Positions 51,988 through 62,796 are shown, counted from the stretch's first letter. The stretch: 64,000 bases of DNA from CANNDT01 sp945876205 (GCA_947503365.1 CANNDT010000005.1:1-64000), one strand, 5' to 3'. The notes: generated from the sequence alone by a model not told the origin. A program made the numbers and translations.

Positions 51988-52581
51988 ATGGACGTGCCGG
52001 GAGTGCCGCGGGCCGACATGCGCCTCGAGCTCGAGAACCGCGCGACGGTGATCATGCACCGGCTGAACGTCTGGAAGGACGAGCTCGTGGCCTGGTTCAA
52101 GACGCTCGCGTCGGCGGCGGTCTATGCCACGCTGATCGTGACGTTCGGATTCCAGGTGGCGCGCGTCGAGGGCCTGAGCATGGCGCCGACGCTCGCCGAC
52201 CAGGATCGCCTGATCGTCAACAAGCTCGCGTATCGGATCGGCATCCCGCGCCGAGGCGATATCGTGATGCTCTACTACCCGCTCAATCCCGATAAGTCGT
52301 TCGTCAAGCGCGTCATCGCCGAAGAAGGCGACCAGGTGCGCATCGTCGATGGCCGCGTCTACGTGAACGACGTGCCGATGCGCGATGACTTTGTCCCGCC
52401 CGAATATCGCAGCCATGACGACTTCGGGCCGACGGTCGTGCCGGAGGGTTACTACTTCGTGATGGGCGACCATCGCAATAACAGCTCCGACAGCCGTCAC
52501 TGGGGCTTCGTCCCCAAGAAGTACATCATCGGCAGGGTGCAGCTGCGCTGGTGGCCGATACCAACCGCGCACGTTTTCTAG
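51988..52581 (+). CDS. lepB: Signal peptidase I
   Basis: 197 aa from ATG 51988. Membrane anchor (about 38-56), then Ser64 in RVEGLSMAPTL and Lys107 in DKSFVKRVIAEEGD, the Ser-Lys dyad, and FVMGDHRNNSSDSRHWG. Removes signal peptides outside the membrane. The frame is open upstream to TTG 51823 within the LytTR gene. AGGAGGAG at 51941-51948 lies about 40 nt before the chosen ATG with no standard start near it, so the true start is uncertain (52018 ATG also possible). Confidence 0.88.
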   Translation: MDVPGVPRADMRLELENRATVIMHRLNVWKDELVAWFKTLASAAVYATLIVTFGFQVARVEGLSMAPTLADQDRLIVNKLAYRIGIPRRGDIVMLYYPLNPDKSFVKRVIAEEGDQVRIVDGRVYVNDVPMRDDFVPPEYRSHDDFGPTVVPEGYYFVMGDHRNNSSDSRHWGFVPKKYIIGRVQLRWWPIPTAHVF

Positions 52582-53489
52582 AAGCGCCGACGGAGACCGA
52601 TCGATACTCGTCGGTCGTACGAGTTCTCAATCGCGTCCTCGTACTCAACCTCCTCGTCGCGGTCGCCAAGATCGCCCTGGGCTATGCGACCGGGGCGGTC
52701 TCCATCCTCTCTGACGGCTTCCACTCGCTGACCGACTCGGCGTCCAACGTGGTCGCGCTGATCGGCGTGTCGATCGCGCGCCGGCCTCCGGACGAGAACC
52801 ATCCGTACGGCCATCGGAAGTACGAAACGATGGCGTCGCTCGGGATCACGGTGTTCCTCGTGCTCGTCCTGTTCCAGGTGCTCGCCGCCGCGTACGAGCG
52901 ATTCGTGAACGGCGGCACACCGAAGGTCTTTCCCGAAGGCATCGCGATCATGACGATCACCCTCGCGATCAACCTGTTCGTGGTGGTCTACGAGGGCCGG
53001 GCGGGACGCCGGCTCAATAGCGAGGTGCTCCTCGCCGACGCCCGCCACACGCGCAGCGACGTGATGACGTCGATCGCCGTGCTCGGCGCGCTGTTTGGCG
53101 TGTGGCTGGGATTTCCAATCTTCGATCCGATTGCCGCGGTGATCGTCGCCGGCTTCATCGGCCACGCATGCTGGGACATCGCGCAGGAGGCGTCGCGCAT
53201 CCTCTCCGACGAGATCGTGATTGCCGAAGACGACGTGCGAGCGGTCGTGCAGTCGGTGCCGGACGTGCTCGGCTGCCACCACATCCGCACACGCGGATCC
53301 GCCGACCATGCGTTCATGGATCTGCATGTCTGGCTCGACGGCCAGACGCCGCTGATGTCAGCTCACGCCACATCCCACGTGGTGAAGGACCGCCTGATGA
53401 AGAGGTTTCCCGAGCTGGCGGACGTCGTCATCCACATCGAACCTCCTCCCCCGGTCCTCATTCCCGATCAGCCGATCTCCAATTCCTGA
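52551..53489 (+). CDS. Cation diffusion facilitator (CDF) metal transporter
   Basis: 312 aa from GTG 52551, overlapping lepB by 31 nt. Four to six membrane segments with SDGFHSLTDSASN and DARHTRSDVMTSI, the metal-binding HD/D-type motifs; the C-terminal ferredoxin-like domain has HHIRTRGSADHAF and PEL-type end VHIEPPPPV. Exports divalent cations such as zinc, iron or manganese. Metal not identifiable. Confidence 0.9.
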   Translation: MADTNRARFLEAPTETDRYSSVVRVLNRVLVLNLLVAVAKIALGYATGAVSILSDGFHSLTDSASNVVALIGVSIARRPPDENHPYGHRKYETMASLGITVFLVLVLFQVLAAAYERFVNGGTPKVFPEGIAIMTITLAINLFVVVYEGRAGRRLNSEVLLADARHTRSDVMTSIAVLGALFGVWLGFPIFDPIAAVIVAGFIGHACWDIAQEASRILSDEIVIAEDDVRAVVQSVPDVLGCHHIRTRGSADHAFMDLHVWLDGQTPLMSAHATSHVVKDRLMKRFPELADVVIHIEPPPPVLIPDQPISNS

Positions 53490-53513
53490 TGCGCCAGCGC
53501 CAGCGCCGCCGTC

Positions 53514-54695
53514 TTACGGCCGCTGGTAAGCCGGAAGTGTTCGCAGGTTCGTGATGAAGGCGATGACACCGCAGGCCGCGATGACGGCGGCAAACGGGAC
53601 GGCCGTGCCATCGCCCAGGACGCCGACCAGCGTGCCGGCGGTGGCGCCGAGGACGAACTGAAGCGTGCCGAGCAGCGCCGACGCGCTGCCGGCAACGCTC
53701 CCGTGGGGCGTCATCGCCAGAGCGGTGGTGTTGGGCGACACGAAGCCGTGGGTGGCGACGAAAAACCACAGCGGCACGAGGATTCCCGGAAAGTCTCCAA
53801 ACCCCGTATAGGCATCGATCAGCAGGACCAGTCCCGCCGCCATCGAGAGCGGCAGCACGAGCGACAAGACGTGCCTCGGATCCGTTCGCTTGGCGAGCCA
53901 TCGATTCAACTGCGACGCACCGATGATGCCGATTGCGTTGGACCCGAAGAACAGTCCATAGCGCTCGGGCGGCACGTTGTACAGCTCGATGAAGACGAAT
54001 GGCGATCCCGCGATATAGGCCAGCAGCCCCGCAAAGACCAGGCTGCCGGTCAGGACGTAGCCCATGTAGGTTCGATCGCGCAGCAGCCGTCCATAGATGG
54101 CAAGCACGGCGGCGATGGGATCGCGGCGGCGCCGGTCGGCTGGAAGGCTCTCGCCAAGCCACACCACCACCACCACCAGCCAGAACGCCGCATAGCCGGC
54201 GTGCAGCCAGAAGATCGAACGCCAACCGAGGTAGATCAGCAGTTGGCCGCCAACCAGCGGTGCCAGGATGGGCGCCAGGCCGAAGACCAGCATCAGCACC
54301 GACAGCATCCGCACCGCGTCACGTTCGTCGAAGTAGTCGCGGACGATGGCGCGCGGAATCACCAGGGATGCGCAGCCGCCGAGTGCTTGCGCGAGCCGGA
54401 ACGCGATCAGCGTCTCAACCCGCTGCGAGAGTGCGCATCCAATTGATGCGACCAGGAAGAGGACCAGTCCGGAGCAGAGCGTCGGCCTCCGGCCGATGCG
54501 GTCCGACAGCGGTCCGTAGACCGCCTGTCCGGCGGCCATGCCGACGAAGTAGATGGAGAGGCTGACCTGCACGGCGGCCGCGCTGGCGCCGAACTCGCGC
54601 GCGATCGTCGGAAGGGCCGGCAGGTACATGTCGACACCGAGCGGCCCGATCGCCGTCAGGGCGCCGAGCGTGACGGCCAGTTGGTAGTATCCCAA
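53514..54695 (-). CDS. Bcr/CflA-family MFS drug exporter
   Basis: 393 aa from TTG 54695 (MGYYQLAV). Twelve membrane segments; GPLSDRIGRRPTL is the MFS loop 2-3 motif, and the start LTAIGPLGVDMYLPALPTIA is typical of Bcr/CflA. Likely exports bicyclomycin-like or other small compounds. 13 nt downstream of moaC. Starts with an unusual TTG. Confidence 0.85.
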   Translation of the reverse strand: MGYYQLAVTLGALTAIGPLGVDMYLPALPTIAREFGASAAAVQVSLSIYFVGMAAGQAVYGPLSDRIGRRPTLCSGLVLFLVASIGCALSQRVETLIAFRLAQALGGCASLVIPRAIVRDYFDERDAVRMLSVLMLVFGLAPILAPLVGGQLLIYLGWRSIFWLHAGYAAFWLVVVVVWLGESLPADRRRRDPIAAVLAIYGRLLRDRTYMGYVLTGSLVFAGLLAYIAGSPFVFIELYNVPPERYGLFFGSNAIGIIGASQLNRWLAKRTDPRHVLSLVLPLSMAAGLVLLIDAYTGFGDFPGILVPLWFFVATHGFVSPNTTALAMTPHGSVAGSASALLGTLQFVLGATAGTLVGVLGDGTAVPFAAVIAACGVIAFITNLRTLPAYQRP

Positions 54696-54708
54696 CCCTG
54701 TTGTCTGG

Positions 54709-55206
54709 TTACGTGCGCCGGTAGTGTCCGGACCGGCCGCCGGTCTTCTCCACGAGGCAGATGTCGCCGATGACCATCTCCTTGTCGACCGCTTTCACCA
54801 TGTCGTAGATGGTGAGTGCGGCGACGGACACAGCGGTCAACGCCTCCATCTCCACGCCGGTCTGGGCGGTCGTGCGAACGCGACCCTCGATCGTGTAGCC
54901 GCGACGCGTCGGCGTCAGCTCGACGCTGACGTGGCTGAGCGGCAGCGCATGGCACAGCGGAATGAGCGACGAGGTTTGCTTCGCGGCCATGATGCCGGCG
55001 AGCGTCGCCGTCTGCAGCGGATCGCCCTTGGCGACCCTGCCGCTTCGAATCAGCTTGAGTGCCGCGGCGCTCATCGTGATGGTGCCGCGCGCCAGCGCCT
55101 CGCGCGTCGTGACCGCCTTCTCGCCCACGTCCACCATCCGGACACGGCCCTGACGGTCGACGTGGGACAAGGCACCCCGCACCGTCGCACCCTTCTTATT
55201 CACCAC
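54709..55206 (-). CDS. moaC: Molybdenum cofactor biosynthesis protein MoaC
   Basis: 165 aa. Cyclic pyranopterin monophosphate synthase: MVDVGEKAVTTREA, LIPLCHALPLSHV and EMEALTAVSVAALTIYDMVKA with the conserved His, Lys and Asp region KAVDKEM. Second step of Moco synthesis, with MoaA. GTG start overlaps the rex stop by 11 nt; no other moa gene is nearby. Confidence 0.94.
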   Translation of the reverse strand: MVNKKGATVRGALSHVDRQGRVRMVDVGEKAVTTREALARGTITMSAAALKLIRSGRVAKGDPLQTATLAGIMAAKQTSSLIPLCHALPLSHVSVELTPTRRGYTIEGRVRTTAQTGVEMEALTAVSVAALTIYDMVKAVDKEMVIGDICLVEKTGGRSGHYRRT

Positions 55207-55882
55207 CGGTGTCTCCTTGCGCGAGGTAGAACGACAGGCTCTCGAGCGAGACCGTCAGGTCGACGCTCTTCAACTTCACGTCGGCCGGGACTTTCAGCGC
55301 CCCCGGGGAAAAATTCAGGATCGCCTTGATACCGGCCACGACCACCTGGTCGACGACCGGCTGGGCGTGCGGCGCCGGCACGGCAATGACGGCGATGTCG
55401 AGCCGGTCGCGCTTGGCTACGCGTTTCAATTCCTTGATGTCGAGAATCGGGACGCCGCTCCGCGATTCGTGGCCGATCTTCTCATTGGCCGCGTCGAAGA
55501 GCGCGGCAATCTCGAAGCCTTCCTGGCGGAAGCCCGGATAGTCGGCGAGCGCCAGGCCGAGGTTGCCGGCGCCCATGATCACGACGCGCAGCTTGCGATC
55601 CAGGCCGAGGATCTGGCGCAGGTGCCGGCGCAGGTCCGTGACGTAATAGCCGACGCCGCGGACGCCGAACTCGCCGAAGTAGGCGAGGTCCTTGCGGATT
55701 TGTGCCGCGTTGAGATGAAACTGCTCGGCAAGCGCCTGCGACGAAATCGTCTGCGTGCCGGCGGCATCGAGCTCATTGAGACAACGCAGGTAGACCGACA
55801 GGCGATTAGTGGTGAGTTCCGAGACCTGATCGGGCGCTTGCCGACGCTTGTTCAGCCGATTCACAAGGTTCAATGCTACCAT
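55196..55882 (-). CDS. rex: Redox-sensing transcriptional repressor Rex
   Basis: 228 aa from ATG 55882; a GTG at 55864 is a plausible alternative. N-terminal winged helix (TNRLSVYLRCLNEL, SQALAEQFHLNAAQIRKDLAYFGEFG), NAD-binding VIMGAGNLGLALADYPGF and the C-terminal domain-swap helix LSFYLAQ. Senses NADH/NAD+ and represses respiration and fermentation genes. It may repress the divergent OPT gene and itself: a Rex-like palindrome is at 55847-55867. Confidence 0.93.
   Translation of the reverse strand: MVALNLVNRLNKRRQAPDQVSELTTNRLSVYLRCLNELDAAGTQTISSQALAEQFHLNAAQIRKDLAYFGEFGVRGVGYYVTDLRRHLRQILGLDRKLRVVIMGAGNLGLALADYPGFRQEGFEIAALFDAANEKIGHESRSGVPILDIKELKRVAKRDRLDIAVIAVPAPHAQPVVDQVVVAGIKAILNFSPGALKVPADVKLKSVDLTVSLESLSFYLAQGDTGGE
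55847..55867. promoter_or_regulatory. Candidate Rex operator
   Basis: CTTGTTCAGCCGATTCACAAG: outer CTTGT/ACAAG is a perfect inverted pair and one half-site TTCACAA is exact for the Rex consensus TTGTGAANNNNTTCACAA; the other half is TTGTTCA with a one-base longer spacer. It lies inside the start of rex and 25 nt before the OPT ATG. Confidence 0.4.
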
Positions 55883-55891
55883 CTCGGCGCC

Positions 55892-57877
<1,986 letters not shown>

Positions 57878-57881
57878 CCAT

Positions 57882-59015
57882 GTGAGTCGCCCTGCTCGAT
57901 CCGGCGATTGGCTTACTAGATGCGGCGCGGCCCTTTACGGGCCGCGATTCCTTGCACTCCTCTTCGTCGTCGCCACCGCGACGGCCCAAGTACCTGCGCG
58001 CCGTCCAACGACCGTCGACGCCCTCCGCCAGTTTCCACGCTACTTCCACCTGCAGAACGTGCTCGTGCACGGCGAGTTCGTCGAGGACGGCCCGCGGATG
58101 ATGCTGCGCGGCGGCGACCGCGACATCCGGGTGATGCTGAACGACAACAAGACCATGACCGGGATGGTCGAGGTGCGCGGCCTGATGCTCGACGTGGGAC
58201 GCCTCGAGGCTGGCGACCCCCGGCTCGCCAACTACGACGGCGCGCGCGACCCTGAGCGCTGGCCGCAGCCCGGCGAAGACCTGTTACTGAGTGTGACCGG
58301 CGTGGCGGGAGCGCAGTTGGCCACGACACCCTCGGTGCGGGGACTGGCGCTGCAGCCGTGGCGATTCGACGGCCAGAAAGTGACGGTCATCGGCCAGTTC
58401 CGTGGCCGTAACCTGTTCGGCGACTTGCCGAATGCGCCAGGCAAGAGCAAGTACGACTTCATTATTCGCTCGGCCGACACGGCCGTCTGGGTCACCGGCC
58501 TGAGGCCACGCGGAAAAGGATTCGATCTCAACGTCGACGCCCGGGTCGACACCGGCGGATGGCTGCAGGTCACCGGCACGGTGAGCCAGGAGAAGGGGCT
58601 CATCGAAGTCGCGGCCACGGCGATCACGACGGCGATGGAGCCGAAGGCTGACGCGCCGGCAGACGACGAACCAGCGGCCCCCGTTGTGCCCCTTCGTCCC
58701 GGCACAGTCACCTTCAGCACACCCACTGCCGATGAAACCGATGTTCCCGCGACCAGCACCGTGCGAGTGCAATTCTCCCGTGGACTCGATCCTCGGACGC
58801 TGCCAGGCAACATCCGTGCGTCGTACTTGGGCGCAACCACACCGATTGAATGGCAGCAGACCTACGACGCCGGCACCAACTCGATCCAGATCAGGTTCAC
58901 CAAGCCATTCGAAAGGTTCGGAACGGTGAAGGTGGAGCTGCGTGAGGGAATCAAGATGTTCGACGGCGCACCGCTCACGCCGTGGGCCGTGACGTTCTCT
59001 GTTGGTGCGAATTAG
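57882..59015 (+). CDS. Secreted protein with C-terminal SbsA-like Ig domain
   Basis: 377 aa. Signal peptide (ALYGPRFLALLFVVATATA, then QVPARR), two OB-like or beta-rich regions (about 55-250) and a C-terminal Big_5/SbsA-type Ig-like domain (about 280-377; TVTFSTPTADETDVPATST). Unknown function, likely cell-surface or periplasmic. The signal peptide overlaps a family-C palindrome (57918-57945). Convergent with the VWFA gene by a 4-nt overlap. Confidence 0.7.
   Translation: MSRPARSGDWLTRCGAALYGPRFLALLFVVATATAQVPARRPTTVDALRQFPRYFHLQNVLVHGEFVEDGPRMMLRGGDRDIRVMLNDNKTMTGMVEVRGLMLDVGRLEAGDPRLANYDGARDPERWPQPGEDLLLSVTGVAGAQLATTPSVRGLALQPWRFDGQKVTVIGQFRGRNLFGDLPNAPGKSKYDFIIRSADTAVWVTGLRPRGKGFDLNVDARVDTGGWLQVTGTVSQEKGLIEVAATAITTAMEPKADAPADDEPAAPVVPLRPGTVTFSTPTADETDVPATSTVRVQFSRGLDPRTLPGNIRASYLGATTPIEWQQTYDAGTNSIQIRFTKPFERFGTVKVELREGIKMFDGAPLTPWAVTFSVGAN
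57918..57945. repeat. Family-C palindrome within a signal peptide
   Basis: GATGCGGCGCGGCCCTTTAC then GGGCCGCG, closely related to 46480-46507, lies in frame and encodes residues RCGAALYGPR of the signal peptide n-region. Confidence 0.72.
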
Positions 59016-61072
59016 GGGACGATCTTGAATCCGGCGGTCTGCTTGCCGTCAGCGAGCGTTACGACGATCGCGTAGTCGCCCGGCGCCAGCGGCGCGAGCA
59101 CGGCTTCAGCCACAATCCAGCGGAACGACCCTGACGGATCAGGCTTCTCGGTGAGCTGCACCGGGATCTGCATCGGCCTGCCGAGGCGATCGAGCATCCG
59201 GCCGGTCGCAGGGCCGGCCGTGGACGTCGCCATCTCGAACCTGACGCGTTCGAGGCGCGTGAATCGCGGGTCGGCGGTCATCATGTACTTCGGACCGGTG
59301 GACGGCCCTCGCCGCCACATCACGGGCTCTCCAAGCGACGACGGCTTCTCCGCGATGATCAGTCGAGCGGTGTCAGCCACCGGCAAGCCGGCGTCGCCAT
59401 TCGGACGCACGCGCACGCGGACGGCGTACTCTCCGGGCGCGATGCCGCCTTCGGCAGGTACGCGGATCGAGAACGAACCGTCGGTCGCGGGAATCTCTAC
59501 CGATGCTGACGTCACTTCCATCCCGCTCGCCGCCACGACGGTCACGTCGGCTGTGGCGCCAGCGCTCCACGCCAGATCCTTCCGGGTCGTGTAATCGAGC
59601 TCGCCGACGATCCAGGCGGCCGCGGTCGCGCCTTCTCCAGACGTCCAGCCTGATGTCCGGATTCGAAACTGTGCCCGCGGGTTGACGACGACCGCCAGCG
59701 AGCGTGCCGCTGCCGGGGCTGGACTCGCGGGAGACGCTGCGTTCAGCACGTCCTCAGCGGTCAACCCTCGATAGCCCCGCCGTGCGCGCACCTGCACGCC
59801 TGAGCGCTTCAGCTTGACCTCGATATTTCTGAACCGTCCGTCCAGCTTGGTGTTGGTCGAGTAGTAGCCGAGCAGGTAGTAGGACGACAGGTCGGCGGCG
59901 ATCCGCCGCAGTCCGCGTTCGATGTCGTTGGTGCCGATCACCGCGGTGCCATCGGTGTTTTCTGCAAGCTCGCGCAGCGAGTTCTGCCGCGCGTTCAGAT
60001 TCGCCGAGTCGATCGATGGCGGCGGCGGCCGCTCGGGACCAATCGGCGCATCGAAGGGCGTCAGGCCCTGCGCGTAGACCGGGTAGAAGGTCACGTTGGC
60101 GCGATTGGCGGCGTCTTCGATGTCGCGGAGCCGCCGTTCGTGATCGAGAGACGCGAGCGCGTTGCGGTCCGCATCGCATTCAAGCATGTCCACGCCGGTC
60201 GCATTCCCCTGGCGCCCTACGCCCAGCCGTCCGCCGCGGATTCCGACCGGTGAAGTCACCGGAGGCTGCTGTCCGCCCGTGTTCCTGGCCAGGTTGCGGT
60301 CCTCGGTGAAGAGTCGCCACCCTTCGGTCACCGTGATCACCGCCTTGCGCTCCTCGCGCAGGCCTCTCAGGTGCACGATGAGATCCTCGAGGGCGTCGAA
60401 CGTCAACTTCTCACGCCGCCTGGCCAACATCTCGGATGCGACGCCGTTGTTCGACGTGGCCGCCCCGTAACAGGCTTCGTACATCTCCTCTTCGGGATCC
60501 CGGTCGGTCAGGCGTGAGCGGCGGCCCCACCACTCTTCCTGCATGATGTTGGAAATCACCGTCGTCTTTCGCGCGAAGGTGAGATCCGTCGCCGCCATCT
60601 CGGGGGTCATGAGGGCGACGAGGTCGTCCGGCCCGAGCACCCGATCGAGAAAGCGCGTCAAAGGCAGCCGCATGCGGGCTGAGCTGCCGAGCTGCGTGTG
60701 ATAGGTGTCGAGAAAGATCACCAGCACGCGCGCCCGCGCGTCGGTGGCCATCTGCCGGCTCTCGGCCACGGTGTTCGGCTCGATGCGCGTCTCCTGCGGT
60801 CCGGCGGCGCGGACGACGATGTGCTCGAAGGTTTCGATGGTCTGGGGAACGCCGTCCTCGTGGAGATCGAGTTCTTCGGCCTTGATGTCTTCGACCGGCT
60901 GGCCATTTTCGGTCGCGTACATGTCGACCCGGACGTAGTTGGCTCCGGCGCGGAAAGTAGGCTGTTGCGGTGCAGGCGCGGACGAGTCGGCCTGCGCGAG
61001 CACGAAAGGCACAAAGCTCAAGGCACAAAGCCCAAGGCCCAATAAGCAGACGGCTAGAGACTTCATCGTCAT
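59012..61072 (-). CDS. Acidobacterial VWFA-related secreted protein
   Basis: 686 aa. Signal peptide (KSLAVCLLGLGLCALSFVPF, cleavage after LAQ region), then RVDMYATENGQPVEDIKAEEL and a vWA-like domain where the MIDAS is replaced by VIFLDTYHTQ. The C-terminal ends of the VWFA region carry YYLLGYYSTNTKLDGRFRN, the signature of TIGR03436, so far mostly in Acidobacteria. Function unknown. AAGGACAAGG precedes ATG 61072. Confidence 0.85.
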   Translation of the reverse strand: MTMKSLAVCLLGLGLCALSFVPFVLAQADSSAPAPQQPTFRAGANYVRVDMYATENGQPVEDIKAEELDLHEDGVPQTIETFEHIVVRAAGPQETRIEPNTVAESRQMATDARARVLVIFLDTYHTQLGSSARMRLPLTRFLDRVLGPDDLVALMTPEMAATDLTFARKTTVISNIMQEEWWGRRSRLTDRDPEEEMYEACYGAATSNNGVASEMLARRREKLTFDALEDLIVHLRGLREERKAVITVTEGWRLFTEDRNLARNTGGQQPPVTSPVGIRGGRLGVGRQGNATGVDMLECDADRNALASLDHERRLRDIEDAANRANVTFYPVYAQGLTPFDAPIGPERPPPPSIDSANLNARQNSLRELAENTDGTAVIGTNDIERGLRRIAADLSSYYLLGYYSTNTKLDGRFRNIEVKLKRSGVQVRARRGYRGLTAEDVLNAASPASPAPAAARSLAVVVNPRAQFRIRTSGWTSGEGATAAAWIVGELDYTTRKDLAWSAGATADVTVVAASGMEVTSASVEIPATDGSFSIRVPAEGGIAPGEYAVRVRVRPNGDAGLPVADTARLIIAEKPSSLGEPVMWRRGPSTGPKYMMTADPRFTRLERVRFEMATSTAGPATGRMLDRLGRPMQIPVQLTEKPDPSGSFRWIVAEAVLAPLAPGDYAIVVTLADGKQTAGFKIVP
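61009..61042. repeat. CACAAAGCCCAAGG minisatellite
   Basis: Imperfect GGCACAAAG and CTCAAGG copies within the start of the VWFA gene signal peptide. Confidence 0.4.
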
Positions 61073-61097
61073 CGCCTTGTCCTTAGACTCTACGCCC

Positions 61098-61123
61098 GAT
61101 TCCTGGTTCCTGGTTCCATGTTC
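61098..61123. repeat. GGTTCC minisatellite
   Basis: TTCCTGGTTCCTGGTTCC plus ATGTTCC between the VWFA and plsC genes; the same unit occurs inverted at 22574-22605. Confidence 0.5.
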
Positions 61124-61846
61124 CTAAGTCCAAACGGACCCTTCTTCCACCAGCTTCTGCACCGCTGAACGAACCCGCGCGATCAGGTCGTCCCGGTCGT
61201 CGATGGTCAATCCGGCGGTCGGAATGGGCTTCCCAATCCTGACGCTGACGTGGACCGGGCGGACGACGGCACTGCCCTTTCGCATCGCTGCCCGTCCCCC
61301 CTGGACCGCCACGGGGATGATCGGCGCCTGCGCCTCGATAGCCATGATGAACCCGCCCTTCTTGAACGGCAGGAGCTGGCCGGTGCGGCTGCGGGTGCCC
61401 TCGGGAAAGATCAGAAAGGAGTTGCCGGCGCGCAGCGACACGGCGCCACGCGATATCGACGCTTTCGCCTTCTCAGGATCACTGCGGTCGACGGGCACGA
61501 ATCCGCCGACGTCGAAGACCATCCCCATGATGGGAAACTTGTGCAGCTCGGCCTTGTAGAGGATGTGCAGCCGGGGGTGGAGCGCCCGGAACAGCACGGG
61601 CGGGTCGACGTTGCTCTCGTGATTGGAGCAGAACACGGCGGCCTCGGGCGGGATGTTCTCCCGCCCCGCCACCCTGTAGCGGATACCGGAGAGCCCCATC
61701 GCCAGCCAGACCCCGATATGGCCCAGGACATACATCCCCCGCTTCCAGCGAAAGACGATGCCGAACACCAGGCCGAGCGGGCCGGCGACAGCGATGTACA
61801 GAAGCGCTGCGAGGTAGGTGACGATCGAACGGATGGCCGCGATCAT
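61124..61846 (-). CDS. plsC: 1-acylglycerol-3-phosphate O-acyltransferase
   Basis: 240 aa from ATG 61846; longer N-termini are low-complexity. NHESNVDPPVLF gives the HX4D motif, then FPEGTRSRTG and a helix GPLGLVFGIVFRW at the start. Makes phosphatidic acid from lysophosphatidic acid at the inner membrane. ATG lies directly behind the U-run of an intrinsic terminator and has no Shine-Dalgarno. Confidence 0.87.
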   Translation of the reverse strand: MIAAIRSIVTYLAALLYIAVAGPLGLVFGIVFRWKRGMYVLGHIGVWLAMGLSGIRYRVAGRENIPPEAAVFCSNHESNVDPPVLFRALHPRLHILYKAELHKFPIMGMVFDVGGFVPVDRSDPEKAKASISRGAVSLRAGNSFLIFPEGTRSRTGQLLPFKKGGFIMAIEAQAPIIPVAVQGGRAAMRKGSAVVRPVHVSVRIGKPIPTAGLTIDDRDDLIARVRSAVQKLVEEGSVWT

Positions 61847-61887
61847 AAAAAAAGCCCGGGTGGACAAGCCACCCAGGCTGGCGAAGT
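61847..61887 (-). terminator. Strong intrinsic terminator after carD
   Basis: On the minus strand AGCCTGGGTGG and CCACCCGGGCT form an 11-bp stem with one G-U pair, loop CTTGT, followed by seven U. It lies after the carD stop and immediately before the plsC ATG. Confidence 0.9.
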
Positions 61888-61910
61888 AGGCTAAGGCAAG
61901 GAGACGACGC

Positions 61911-62516
61911 TTACGACGCGCGCGCGGCCCGGCGCGGCGCGACGGCGGCGGCAACCATCGCTGCCGCCTTTACTGGCTTAGTGACCTTGGTGCGCGCGGC
62001 CGTGCGGGCCATGTTGCGCGCCTTCACCATGAAGCACTTTTCGAGGGCGCTGTCGACTTTGCCCTCGACCTCGAGTGCCTTCTCGCGCATCACCTCGGAA
62101 ATCTCGGAGATGATCAGCGCCTTGGCGCGGTCGAGCATGCGCTTCTCGCGGAACGACAGGCTCTTCGACTTGCTCAGGAACGTCAGGCTCTTGAGCACGT
62201 CGGCCATGTCGTAAATCGAGCCGGTGCGCATCTTGTCGGAATTGTCTTTGAAGCGACCCTTCCAGTTCTGATGGTTATCGATCTTGCCGTCACTGAGAAG
62301 TCCGAACAACCGTTCGACTTCCTCGTCGGTGATTGCCTTGCGAAGGCCTACGCCGTCGACGTTGGCGACGGGCACGAGCACCGTCGTGTCATTCGACACG
62401 ATCCGCAGATGAAAGAAGCCGCAGGTAGTACCAAGAATTGTTTTTTCTTCGATGCGTTCGACGATACCGAGCCCGTGGTTCGGGTAGATGACCTTGTCGC
62501 CGACCTGGAATGTCAC
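61911..62516 (-). CDS. carD: CarD/CdnL-family RNA polymerase-binding regulator
   Basis: 201 aa from GTG 62516 with GGGGGA upstream. N-terminal RID domain FQVGDKVIYPNHGLGIVERI and C-terminal helical DNA-binding domain (LSKSKSLSFREKRMLDRAKALI). Residues after about 165 form a basic Ala/Lys/Arg-rich tail (ARTKVTKPVKAAAMVAAAVA then RRAARAS), not in standard CdnL (about 160 aa). Stabilises the open complex at rRNA and other promoters. Has its own promoter (62580-62609) and terminator. Confidence 0.9.
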   Translation of the reverse strand: MTFQVGDKVIYPNHGLGIVERIEEKTILGTTCGFFHLRIVSNDTTVLVPVANVDGVGLRKAITDEEVERLFGLLSDGKIDNHQNWKGRFKDNSDKMRTGSIYDMADVLKSLTFLSKSKSLSFREKRMLDRAKALIISEISEVMREKALEVEGKVDSALEKCFMVKARNMARTAARTKVTKPVKAAAMVAAAVAPRRAARAS

Positions 62517-62579
62517 GTTTCCCCCGTTTGCAGGAAGGTTGCTGGAAGGACCGGTCTCGCGCCGGGTATTGCACCCACG

Positions 62580-62609
62580 AGTATAGCTCACTTGCCCCAC
62601 CAGATCCAA
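62580..62609 (-). promoter_or_regulatory. Promoter of carD
   Basis: -35 TTGGAT (62609-62604) and -10 TATACT (62585-62580) with 18-nt spacing on the minus strand. Transcription should begin near 62573, giving a leader of about 57 nt before GTG 62516. Confidence 0.65.
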
Positions 62610-62784
62610 CAAAAACGGCCGAAAAACGTGCTTTTTCGGCATTTCAACCCGGTCTATTGACCGTTGGCCGCCGCCGCCGCACATCTCCAAAACTGCGGGG
62701 CGAGCCATAACCCTCGGATTTTCTGAGAGTTGAGGGGCGCTTTCACACAATCTCACCGCCCGCCGCCGGCTGTCCGCTGGAGAG

Positions 62785-62790
62785 TACAAT
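62785..62790 (+). promoter_or_regulatory. -10-like hexamer TACAAT, leaderless position
   Basis: TACAAT ends 6 nt before ATG 62797; no Shine-Dalgarno. Confidence 0.45.
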
Positions 62791-62796
62791 CCGGCC

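Noticed and set aside
57880..57885. ATG at 57880 as start of the secreted-protein gene
   Set aside because: It is followed at once by TGA; GTG 57882 is the frame-correct start.
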